Assembly (NCBI GenBank): GCA_029891385.1
Contig: CM057227.1
Coordinates: 96,353,818 to 96,417,817, forward strand
Direction of reading: 5' to 3'
Length of the DNA: 64,000 bases
Source of the DNA: Erythroxylum novogranatense
Taxonomy: Eukaryota; Streptophyta; Magnoliopsida; Malpighiales; Erythroxylaceae
How positions within the stretch are numbered: the first letter of the stretch is position 1; each line of letters opens with the position of its first letter. The notes beneath the pieces are model-generated. The model made no database searches. It was not told the DNA's origin and was given only the letters and a program-made list of their open reading frames with translations. The position numbers and the translations under genes are program-made. This document shows, piece by piece, positions 1-10,951 of this stretch.

Positions 1-139
1 ATAGAATAAGAATCGATACACTAAATATTGATAGATAAGATATATAGAAATTAAAATTTTAAGCTAAAATAATGACTAAACCTACTTAACTATTTGGTTA
101 AAACTTTTTATAAAATACTAGTTATCTATCTTGGAATGG

Positions 140-358
140 TAAGGATGTCAATTTTAGCCCAGGTTGGCTAGGCCATTGGTAAGCCACGAGTCAAAAGTGG
201 TCAGCCCGACCCAGCCACAGGCCTAGAATGGGCTGACTCGAACCAACCTGGCTTGTGTCTCGATCTTTTTTGACTTTTTTAGAAAAATATAAGTGAGTTA
301 GGTTGGCCCGGCCTACCTATGTCCCATTAGGCCATGGGCTAGCCCATTGACATTCCTA
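140..358. mobile_element. hAT-like MITE
   Basis: The two ends form imperfect inverted repeats: TAAGGATGTCAA at the left and TTGACATTCCTA at the right, each followed inward by a GCCCA-type motif. The flanks tggaatgg (132-139) and tgagatgg (359-366) agree at 6 of 8 positions, which fits an aged 8-bp hAT target duplication. The interior has many GGCC/GCCC words and no reading frame. The assignment to hAT rests only on TSD length and the end motif. Confidence 0.55.
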
Positions 359-544
359 TGAGATGGTAATAGGTCAGTCTGGGCTCAAACTGGGACATAA
401 CTTTTTTAAAAAAAATTGAAAAATGACGTCGTTTTACACCTTCTCTTTAAGCCACAGATCGGGTAGTCTTGGTCCGAGACCCAGGCAACCATGAACATTT
501 TACAGTCAAAATCTTTCCATGCCTTTTAATTGGCTAGATGACAT

Positions 545-1449
545 ATAATGTTATCATTAATGCATTTCTTTTTATGCCAGCTCATATCTACTGCTGTTTT
601 GTTGACATAAAAAGCCTTTTTAATCCTAGTTTAATAGGGAAGTATCACAAGACTTTATGCGGTATATTTTTCCCTTTCCCATCATTCACTTGCCACCTTA
701 ATGTAGCATAAATGGGTCATTCTTCAAGATCTTTACTGCCCTTCCAAAATATAAAACAATCATACTTACAAGCATGTATTAATATATATCCTAATCTAAG
801 GTCCCTTAACAATTTCTTTGCTTCATAGTAAGATTTAGGCAATTTGTGTCTAATAGGTAATGCATCATTGAGCAAGTCAATTAACTTGTCAAAAGATTTG
901 TTACTCCATTTTATAAACCTTCAAATGCAACAACTTGACAATTAAAGATATTTGTGAGAATTTTAAACACCCTAGATATAATTCTTCTTGAGTAACTTTC
1001 AATAACTTCCCAAAATTATCTTCTATAATGGTACTAATTATGTTAAGCAAACCATTATCATTCATAGTCTCCATATAATTCTCCAAATCCTCTAACATCT
1101 TTCTAATCCCATCATCACCATCATCATTAATATCATAATCCTCTACATCATCACCATCATCATTACCATTAACACCTGTATCAAAACTTCTATTACCGCT
1201 TGCTTCAAAATGTTCTCCATGATACATTTATGAAGTATAGAATTTATCTATGCCTTAGATTAGCTAGTGATTATATACCACATCTTGACTTTGAATGTTC
1301 ACATTTAAGCAATCTATGCACAAATGACAAATACAACATTCTACATCCATTTGATCTTTTACCAATTGCATGAAACTCTTAACTCCTTCTAAGTATCTAG
1401 TAGACCATTTTCGATGAGACATCCAACTTTTTTCCATGTAGCTATACAA
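545..1449 (-). pseudogene. Decayed CACTA (En/Spm) transposase, N-terminal half
   Basis: Read on the minus strand, the sequence starts near 1449 with MEKSWMSHRKWSTRYLEGVK, the Transpos_assoc type N-terminus. An Asp/Glu-rich stretch follows (about 1080-1230), then a block matching 'LIKLLHLKVY', 'SNKSFD', 'LPKSYYEA' and 'HACKYDC' of the better preserved transposase at 53017-56491. It fades out near 'RLFMS' at about 600. Several frame changes and stops break it, and the catalytic TNP2 part is missing. Homology to the second copy is seen directly; the family name is established knowledge. It is older than the insertions next to it. Confidence 0.8.
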
Positions 1450-1960
1450 TGAAAAGTAAATTACTAAATTACTACATGCAATTTAAGTTCAAAATAACAA
1501 AATGATAAATCGATACAAGTTCACATTCTTAGTTTTAATTCAAACAAACAATGAAATTAAGCATGCTAAGAATAAGAAGCATGAACCCAATATAAGTAAG
1601 TTTTAAAGATAACTCCTAATTCTCAAGCAATAACTGTAAGATCTGAGTATAGATTTTTGGCTTTCACTGTTATTAGCTTCAGTATCTCCTATTGGAAAGC
1701 ATTTGTAAATAAGTATTAATATTATCATTCACAAGAAGTTACGTAAAGAATTGTCAACTCTAATGACACACTAAATCCAATAATAACAAACATGGTACCA
1801 ATATGTTTGGAGCATAATTTGTTGCATATGAATGAGATATGAAATAGAAGAGATTAACGTCCTCAAAGAATCATTCACTATAAGTAGTGAAAAATTGAAC
1901 AACATGATTGGTGCCTAAAGGAGTTTAAATAATAGGCATAAAATTGGGTTCACTTATAAA
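1450..1960. other. AT-rich stretch, no gene seen
   Basis: No reading frame or repeat border is visible. By position this is the upstream part of the decayed CACTA element, which would continue beyond the inserted nest at 21173. Confidence 0.5.
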
Positions 1961-2285
1961 AGTACTGTTGGATCACGTACAGTCCGAGTATTCACAATAC
2001 ACCGCGGAAAAGACCATACAACAACATGAAGTATAATCGAAAATATTTAGGATGTACAAAAATACCTTTATGCCGTAGGTGGGTTGATTCTTTTCGAATT
2101 CCAAGACACTGCAATGTGCGAAGGCCCTCTACCGGTATCCACACGAGTATGCACGATCCGGGCTGCGGCTGTGGTGTGCTAGCACGTCCTGAAATACTTT
2201 CCAAACGCCGCACATTTTTTCTCTCAGGTGGTGGCTAGGGTTTCGTGTGACAATAGTGTCTCTTTCTAATGAGACCTAAGTTTCT

Positions 2286-2295
2286 CTATTTATAG
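2286..2295 (-). promoter_or_regulatory. TATA-like box in Copia solo LTR
   Basis: CTATAAATAG on the minus strand inside the solo LTR, in the expected U3 part of a Copia LTR. Inference from motif and position only. Confidence 0.45.
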
Positions 2296-3294
2296 AGAAA
2301 CCCTAATCCCATTGAAGCCCAATAAGTTTCGACTTATTATATCTCATATAATAAAAGCCCGAAAACTTAATTCAATCTAGCCCAATAAATATATCTACAT
2401 ATATTTATTCAATATCTAATAAATTAGGCCCAAGAGAATAAGCTCAGATCACATAACTCTTTGTGTACAACCCTGTAGGCTCATTTGATGTTGGAAATGG
2501 GCTTGATCACACTTCAAGACCTATAAGTCATAAGCGGCCTCTAGCAAGACATTATGACTACCCAAATCAAATGAGGATCGATAATCCGATTTAACCTGTA
2601 ACCATAGTTATAAGCTCAGTCCTTTTGTAACATGATATCAAGATTAATCACAAGGCATGGTACATGTCAACCTTTGATTAATCATAATTTCTTGATTCCC
2701 AAGTTGACTGATTATAACACATGACATTGATGACTCTTCATCAATCCATTTGAGCACGGCCATGCATTTCTTCAGTCACACTTGTCAAGAGGCCCAAATG
2801 ATATCTCTCTCATTTAAGAGAGGTACAAATCCCATCTACGTCATTCACATCCCTCCGCATGATTCATTTGATATCCAACATAAGACTACTTGTTATTCGG
2901 TTAAGAATAACTTCATCTAATATCAAAACATCGAATTCCTCATGTAGGGAACCATGATGACTTCAGGTCAAAGGACTAAAGTCAAACCATATTGGGAATC
3001 ACTAATGACATGAAACCATGTAGTGTTCTCTTTGTGGGTCGGTCCAATATATGTTCTCTAACATATATCTATGTTTCTGATTTGATAACTCATATCCATG
3101 ATCAGTAAAACGTGATCATCAATCAGAACACATACTAGCCTTGATTCATTATTGTTCCACCAATAACAAACGACTAGGGACAATTTAGAATAGTGTTTAT
3201 AATGCTTATGGTTTTACTATCAAGTCACATACTTGATGACATAAGCTTAATACTATTCATGGAACATAAATCATATTACATAAACGACATACAT

Positions 3295-6134
3295 TGATAC
3301 AATCATATTTTATATGTTTTTAGAACCTTATATTTAGCATCTTGCATGTGTTTTATGGATATCTATGGCCTTTTCATCATGTTTTATAATTATTAGAGCT
3401 TTAGATACATAAAATACAAAAAGTCCTTAATAGGTTGAAATTTATACTGTTTTTCAGTTTTTAAAAGAGCAAATTAAATGAGGACTTGACGCATCAAATT
3501 AAAAAGTGAGACTTAACATGTACAGGCGACTTTCAATTAGAGGAGTGAAGGAATAAAATCACGCAATTAAAAGCAACTAAGAGGCGTGACTATTGTGCTT
3601 AGGTGAGGAGCATATTTAATTGTCAAATCACACTACAACACAAGGGGGCGTGACCAAGAGGCAACAGTGGTCAACAGATAAAAATCAAGCAATCAAAGGG
3701 CATCCACGCATGAGAACACGCAGCAACTAAGGAGGCAAATTAAATGGGAGTAGATAAATCAGCAAGAGACGTGACATCTTGAAGGTAGAAGCATAAGGAG
3801 AGCAAGGTTTGTTTTTGACGTTGACCCTTATTGGTCTTGTCAATCAACAGTGCACAGTGGAGAAATAAGCCATAAAGGAGCAACCAAAAGTAGACACACG
3901 AAGGAGCACCATAACGTCGGCAGCTGTGGGGACAGCGAAGACACAAGCAAAAAAATAAAATGGCAGTAGCGCTAAAGTGGAACGCAAGTGACATAATTAA
4001 ATAGGGAAATCAACAACAAATGACAAGCACCAAGAGACGCAGCGTTTTGTACAAAAATGCAGGAGACACCAGCTGGAGACGTGAATAGCAGAGGAGAAGC
4101 AATGAATCATTAGAGGAACACAGGCGTTTTATTCAAAACGCAGTGGAGAGAGCAGCACGCACGGTGGAGAGAAAGGTTTTAACTTGAAGTGGACCTTTAT
4201 TTGTCCCATCAAATAATAGTAGACAAGGAGGAGAAAAACGCATAAGCTTGTGCGTTTACAGCTAGAGAGGGTTTTTTTATGGACCCATAAATCAACTACA
4301 GGAAGAAGAGCTGAAGGGGAGTAGCGTTACAAAGGAGTTGGTGGAGTTGTGTCAAGCCAAGAGAAGAAAACGAAAATCACGTGGGAGGGGAGTAGAACTT
4401 ACGCAAAAAGCTTTAGAAAAATTAAAGATACAACACCAACGTTACAGCTCCAAGAAAGAACGTAAAAAACCACTAGGGACATCAATAGAGGCAGACATCA
4501 ACGTGAAAAGGAGAGGAAGGTGGGTAGCGTGAACTGGAGAGACTCACCCATACAGACACACCATGTCAAGAGACCCACAAAAGCAGACACACCATACCAA
4601 ACTAGAAGGAGGTTAGCTGGTAAGAGCAAAGAGGAAGGACGCCCATGTAGGAATGCCAGCCCTTCACGCACTACACAGGAGAATAAAATAATAAAAAGGG
4701 TGGACTGGAGTGTGAAGGAAAGGAGTGGACTGGAGGAGTGTGCGTAAAGGAGAAAAATAAAAGGAGAAAAAAACGTGAGCTGTTGAGTGTGAGTGAACTG
4801 AGGAAATAGAACGTTGGCAGCTGGCTGTGCGTGAAACCAGGGTAGCTGTGCGTTAAGAAAAAAAAACCAAGAGAGTGTTATGTGTGCGTGAAATGGTCAG
4901 TAACGTGAATGCATGAGGGAAGTGAAAATAAGAAGCAAAGAGGGAATGTTACAAGAAAAGACTGAGTAGCGTTACTGGAGAAACAGAGAGGAGCAAGCAA
5001 GGTTTATTTTGATGGAGACCCTTATTTGTCCCATCAAGCTACAGTAGACACAAAAAGCCACAAGAAAAACAAGCAAGCTGCGTTTGGCGTGAGCCACAGT
5101 AGGAGGGTGATGGCTTGAAGCCTGGCGGCGTGGTCTTCGGTGGAGACTTGGAGGGAGGCTAGCTGACGCAGACTCTACGCTGGAACAGCTGAGCAGTGTG
5201 GCGCAGGAACAAAACATTAGAGGAGCAAGAGTGACAACAACAGCAGCAGTTTTGGAAAAGAGAACTTGAATTAGAATTTCACAGAAGGTTTATTTTTAAT
5301 TTTAATTTTTCAATTTTAGTTTATTAGTTAGAGACTAGTATTATGTGTGGCTAATTTTTAATCTAGACAAGGTACTCTAAGTTTGATGCATGTAGTTCGT
5401 GAGACTCCTATGTTTTAATTGTTTTCGTTTATTTCTTATGTTTATTTAATCTCTGCGCTTAATCGATTTATTATTGTTGAGTTTGTTGATTAATGAGGCC
5501 TGTTAATTGATTGACTTGATGATAAATTGTTGAATAGATTAGTTAATCCGTGATTGTTGTCTATCGAGTGGCGAATTAATTTCAATTAAGAAATTAATGA
5601 GATTAAATAATTTAGTCTAAATAGATTGTGGCTTTTCCGATTCTGTTGGCTAAGACGAGGGTCCATTAGAGCCTCACACGCCATAGATTATATTTCATGA
5701 GCTTTACTCGGGAATAATCTAATTGGTTAGGGTAATAATCTGCGGAGCTTTACTCGGGGTTATCGAATAATTACGAATGGATTGGTAGATTTGTGCTGCT
5801 CACGGTCTGCTATAACTTTGTCTATAGGAATTAACGAAATTTATATTTTTGAGTCTATGATCGAATTACAGTATCAAATGAGAGAGTACCTTGGCTAGGC
5901 TTTTCTTTATATTGTTTTCAATCTTTATTTTTAATTTCCTTCGACGTGATTTCGTGTTTTAAAATTAATCATCCCCAAATCAACTCTCTTTATATTTTTA
6001 TTTTATTTTTATTTTTGATTTCTCACAAATAAATAATTACTTCATTGGTCTCTGTGGTTCGACCCTATTCACCACTTTACTCGCTTAAGTGTTCTAGAGT
6101 AGGAATTTATTTTTGTTGGTTTGACACGCCATGA
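3295..6134 (+). repeat. Athila 5' LTR
   Basis: It begins TGATACAATC at 3295 and ends ...GACACGCCATGA at 6134, where the 3' LTR has ...CCATCA, so the terminal CA has mutated. Length is 2,840 bp against 2,938 for the 3' LTR. Two indels explain nearly all of the difference: 72 bp missing here relative to about 18758-18829, and an extra 25-bp unit in the 3' copy near 19625. The LTR holds three dispersed copies of a ~65-bp module around 'TTATTTGTCCCATCAA'. Small frames inside are not genes. Confidence 0.92.
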
Positions 6135-6139
6135 AATTT

Positions 6140-6157
6140 TGGCGCCGTTGCTGGGGA
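6140..6157 (+). promoter_or_regulatory. Primer binding site, tRNA-Asp type
   Basis: TGGCGCCGTTGCTGGGGA lies 5 bp after the 5' LTR. It complements the 3' end of plant tRNA-Asp(GTC) including CCA with one mismatch (T for C at position 13). This primer choice is typical of Athila-type elements. Confidence 0.9.
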
Positions 6158-6213
6158 CCGATGCTTAAGTTTTTGTTTGTTTGTGTTGCTAATAATTTTT
6201 TTTAGTAGTTTGC

Positions 6214-8373
6214 ATGTGGCATTGTGTTTCTGCAGGTGATTTATTGTTCGATCCGGAGATAGAGAAGATTGCAAAACAACTCAAGAAAGCTACTAAATTG
6301 CGTAAGGGACAAGCTTCTTCTTCTGCACAAGTCTTGCCTGATCAAACTGAGAATTTGCCTACCTTTGAGACTGAGTTATTGGAAGATCTTGAATAAGCAA
6401 CGATGGCAGATCAGCAACCTTTTCCACCTGCGCAACCAGTCAGAAATCGAGCTCCTGCAACTCTGAGGGATATGCTTGCACCACCAGTAGAGGATCAACC
6501 TCTATGTATACAATATCAGGCTGCAGATGATGGGTTCGAGTTAAAGGCTGGTTTGATTCAAGCCTTGTCGAAATTTCATGGGTTACCTTCTGACGACCCG
6601 AACAGACATCTCAAGGACTTTCATGTGGTATGTTCTGGATTCAAACCGAGAGGCATAACTGAGGATCAGTTGAAGCTGCGTGCTTGACCTTTTTCTCTAG
6701 AAGGTGCAGCTAGAGACTGGTTGTACTATCTTTCGCCTGGGACGGTGGATACATGGCCTGATATGGCGAGCTTATTTTTAGAAAAATACTTCCCAGCCAG
6801 AGCCGCTAGTTTGCGCAGAGAGATTTGTGGCATCAGATAAAGAGATACAGAAAACATGTATGAATATTATGAGAGATTCAAGAGGCTTTGCGCAAGTTAT
6901 CCTCAGCATGGAATTACAGAGCAACTCCTTATTCAGTACTTCTATGATGGGATGTTACTAAATGATAGGAAGATTCTTGATGCTGCTAGTGGGGGAGCCA
7001 TAGTGAACAAGACACCTCAGGAGGCCAGAAACTTAATTGCAGCAATGGCTGCAAATCTTCAGCAGTTCGGGTATCGTTCAGACACTCACACTCGAGGTGT
7101 CCATGAGGTAAGTAATTCTAAACTCGAAAGTAGACTTGACAAGATTGCTGAATTGTTGGAAAGATAAGTTATTAATTCTTCCAATGCCAATAATGTCACT
7201 GCAAATGCTGTAACCAAGGGACCACAAGTCCCTATTTGTCACATTTGTGGATTTCAGGGTCATTTTACTGATGCTTGTCCGACTCTGCAAGATGATACTG
7301 TGGAAGCTGAAGTTAAGGCGCTCAATGATAATTATCAGCCTCAAAGGAAATATGATCCCTATTCGAATACTTACAACCCAGGATGGAGGGATCATACCAA
7401 TCTGAGATATGGGAATGGGCAGCAAGGTCAGAGTAGTCAGCAGCGTCAACCTCAGCCGCAGCAGCAGCAACAGCAACAATATCCGAGGCCTAATTACCAC
7501 GACTGAATTTCCACCTTGGAGGATCTCATGTCACAGTTGACTACGGCCCAATTGACGACCAATACACAATTACAAAGTTTGGTTCAATTTCAGACTGATT
7601 CAGTACAATTTCAGGCTCAGACGAATAAAAATTTTCAAGAACTGAAGGAGCAAACTAGTCAATTGGTCGCTGCACAGAATCAAGGGAAATTGCCCTCTCA
7701 GCCTACTGTCAATCCTAGGCAAAATATCAGTGCCATTACCTTGCGTAGCGGAAAAGAAATTGAAAGTGCTGGAGGATCGTAGAAACTTCAACATGACCGT
7801 GTTGAAACTATTGAGCCAGAAAAAGAAGCAGAAACCGAGGAAATCGTGAAAGCTAATCCAGAAAGGCCACCATTCCCACACGGGTTGGCTAAAAAAAAGA
7901 AATTGCAAAATGAAGAGGAGATCTTAAAGATTTTTGAGATAGTGGAGATCAATATCCCCCTTCTCACATTGCTTAGACAAACACCAAGGTACTGCAAATT
8001 TCTGAAGGACTTGGTTACTAGCATGACCAAGATGAGAGGCAATCAGCGTGTGGTGATGAGTGAGAACGTCTCAGCAGTGTTGCAGGGTAAGTTACCGATA
8101 AAGGAGAAGGACCCAGGTATGTTTACCATTCCTTGTAAAATTGGCAATGTTGGTATAGAACGGGCTATGCTAGATTTAGGGGCTTCTATAAATCTTATGT
8201 CATTGTCCATTTATACTACATTGAATGCTGGTCCATTGAAGCAAGATGGTGTGATATTAACACTGGTTGATCGCACCACTAGGTACCCCGAAGGATTGTT
8301 AGAGGATGTTTTAGTGCAAGTGGATGATTTAGTATTTCCTGCAGATTTTTATGTGATGATCACTTGCTTCTAG
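6214..8373 (+). pseudogene. gag-pro: Athila gag and protease, with premature stops
   Basis: One reading frame runs the whole way, interrupted by stops at 6394, 6685, 6838, 7165, 7504 and 7780. The gag core (about 6580-7080) contains 'FHGLPSDDPNRHLKDF' and 'RDWLYYLSPG'. A CCHC zinc knuckle (C-x2-C-x4-H-x4-C) lies at 7237-7278, followed by a Gln-rich tract at 7430-7490. The aspartic protease motif DLGAS is at 8173-8187. The frame is lost near 8371, where pol continues one frame on. Gag would form the virus-like particle and protease would mature it; neither can be made from this copy. A splice-acceptor-like TTTCTGCAG|GT lies at 6228-6238, so the true N-terminus may be spliced. Confidence 0.88.
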
Positions 8374-8374
8374 A

Positions 8375-10817
8375 ATGATGTTATTAGGACGCCCATTTTT
8401 TAGCACTTCTAGGACAAAAATTGATGTTCATGGGGGGACTTTAACTATGGAGTTTGATGGTGCCAAAGTTACATTCAATATTAATAACACCATTATGCAT
8501 CCTGTTGATTATTGTACAGCTTTTGCTGTTGATTGTATTAACCCCTTGACCGAGAAAGTTCTCGAGTTGTGTGCTGATGATTTTTTGCAGGCTGCGATAA
8601 CTGACAACATTACTCCTGCGAAGCTATCAGAGATCGAGACTGAATGGGTAGTGCCGCGAGGTATGGTCCATGCAGTACAAGATTTGCAGGCATTACAGGT
8701 TGCATCTGGCATGCTACAGCAACCACTGAAGATTGACGGCAATAAATTGCTCCCATCCATTCTTTAGCCGCCAACATTGGAGCTTAAGGCATTACCTTCG
8801 CACCTCAAGTATGTCTTCTTAGGGGAGGCCGAAACATTACCTGTGATTGTTTCCAATTAGTTGAGTGATCTGGAGGAGGAGAGGCTTATCCGTGTACTCA
8901 GGGAGAATAAAGAAGCTATTGGATGGTCGATTGCAGACATCAAGGGAATTAGCCCTACCATTTGTATGCATCGAATCCTGTTGGAGGATGATTGCAAACC
9001 CAGCAGGCAACCTCAGCGTCGATTGAATCCACCAATGATGGAGGTTGTAAAAAAGGAGATACTGAAATTATTGGCTGTGGACGTGATCTATGCTATTTCA
9101 GATAGCAAGTGGGTAAGTCCAACACAGGTAGTTCCTAAAAAAACTGGCATTACTGTTGTTGAGAATGAAAAAGGTGAATTAGTACCCACTAGAGTTCAAA
9201 ACGGGTGGCGTGTGTGTATTGATTTTAGAAAGCTAAATGCTGCTACCCGTAAAGATCATTTTCCTTTACCATTTATTGATCAGATGCTTGAGAGACTTGC
9301 AAGTCGTTCTCACTATTGCTGTTTAGACGGTTATTCAGGCTTTCACCAGATTCATGTAGCGCCTGAAGATCAGGAAAAGACGACATTTACTTGTCCGTTT
9401 GGCACTTTCGCCTACAAACGCATGCCATTTGGTCTTTGCAACGCTCCAGCGACATTTCAGAGATGTATGGTAAGTATCTTTTCTGACTATGTAGAGGAAA
9501 TTATTGAAGTCTTCATGGATGACTTTACTGTGTATGGAGATTCCTTTACATCTTGTTTAGAAAATTTGAGGAAAGTGTTAAAAAGATGCATCGAAAAAAA
9601 TCTTGTGCTTAATTATGAAAAGTGTCATTTCATGGTTAATCAAGGCATCATATTAGGACTTATAGTTTCGGCTAGGGGCATTGAAGTCGATAAATTAAAA
9701 ATTGATGTGATTAGCTCACTGCCTTACCCCGCAAATGTGCGAGAAGTACGCTCCTTTCTTGATCATGCAGGTTTTTACAGGCAGTTCATCAAAGATTTTT
9801 CGAAGATAGCTCATCCTATGAGCAACCATCTACAAAAAGATGTGCCATTTAAATTCAATAAAGACTGCAAAAAGGCGTTTAACATCTTGAAGGAAAAGCT
9901 GGTTACCGCACCTATCATCAAACCACCAGATTGGAACCTCCCTTTCGAGCTCATGTTCGATGCCAGTAACTACGCTGTAGGAGCAGTTCTTGGACAGAGG
10001 GTAGGTCGTGACCCTCATGTGATTTATTATGCATCAAAGACGTTGGATAGTGCTCAACAAAACTATTCAACCATGGAGAAGGATATGTTTGTTGTGGTCT
10101 TCGCATTAGAGAAATTCTGATCATACTTGCTTGGTACGAAGGTGATAGTGTATTCAGACCATGCTGCTCTTCGGTACCTAATGAGCAAAAAGGATGCGAA
10201 GCCAAGACTTATCCGATGGGTTCTTTTGCTACAAGAATTTCACATTGAGGTCCGAGATAAAAGAGGAGCAGAAAACCTGGTCGCAGATCACCTGAGTAGG
10301 CTACAAAACACTTCTGGAGATGATCTGGTCGTTATTGAGGAGTTTTCCGATGAACAGTTATTCGCAGTGACTTCAACATGGCCATGTCGAAACCCATGGT
10401 ACGCAGATTTGGTCAATTTTATCACCCAGAATGGATACCCAGCTAGTATCACATCTGCCCAGCGCCATAAATTGAAGAATGATGCCAGGTATTATATTTG
10501 GGATGATCCATATTTATGAAAAATGTGTTCTAATCAGATTGTGCGAAGGTGCGTACCTGAATCTGAAATTTCTTCCATATTGCAATTTTGTCATGCATCT
10601 GCTTGTGGTGGTCATTTCGGTCCCAATAGGACAGCCAGGAAAGTGCTTGAATCTGGTTTTTATTGGCCTGACATTTTTCAAGATTCTTATGCATTTTGTA
10701 AAGCATGCGACATGTGCCAAATGATTGGCAACATAGGCCGAAGAAATGAAATGCCTCAGACCCCGGTCATTGTTTGTGAAATATTTGATGTGTGGGGTAT
10801 TGATTTCATGGGCCCTT
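8375..10817 (+). pseudogene. pol: Athila pol, first part (RT, RNase H, integrase N-terminus)
   Basis: This stays in one frame from 8375 to the insertion point, with stops at 8765, 8858, 10118 and 10517. Reverse transcriptase carries 'CIDFRKLNAATRKDHFPLP', 'YKRMPFGLCNAPATFQRCM' and the catalytic FMDDF at 9512-9526. RNase H follows with 'MFDASNYAVGAVLG' and '[10 protein letters not shown]'. The integrase zinc finger (H-x3-4-H...C-x2-C, about 10590-10720) leads to the first catalytic Asp in 'GIDFMGP' at about 10800. There the frame is cut by the Copia solo LTR. The remainder resumes at 15353. Confidence 0.92.
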
Positions 10818-10951
10818 TGTAGGAAAATCTCGGTGTGTACATCACATGCACACGGTGCGGAAAAACAAAAATTTTTGTTCTGAGACCTTCCCGAAAGTCA
10901 GGATCCATGTGTCTATATAACAATGTCAAACTATAACGACCAAAAGAGACC

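Noticed and set aside
2026..2238. Overlapping frames on both strands at 1992-2238
   Set aside because: They sit in the R/U5 part of a Copia solo LTR and have no independent support.
7078..7500. 140-residue minus-strand frame over gag
   Set aside because: Antisense shadow of the Gln-rich gag tract; Leu/Ile runs come from CAG/CAA repeats on the coding strand.
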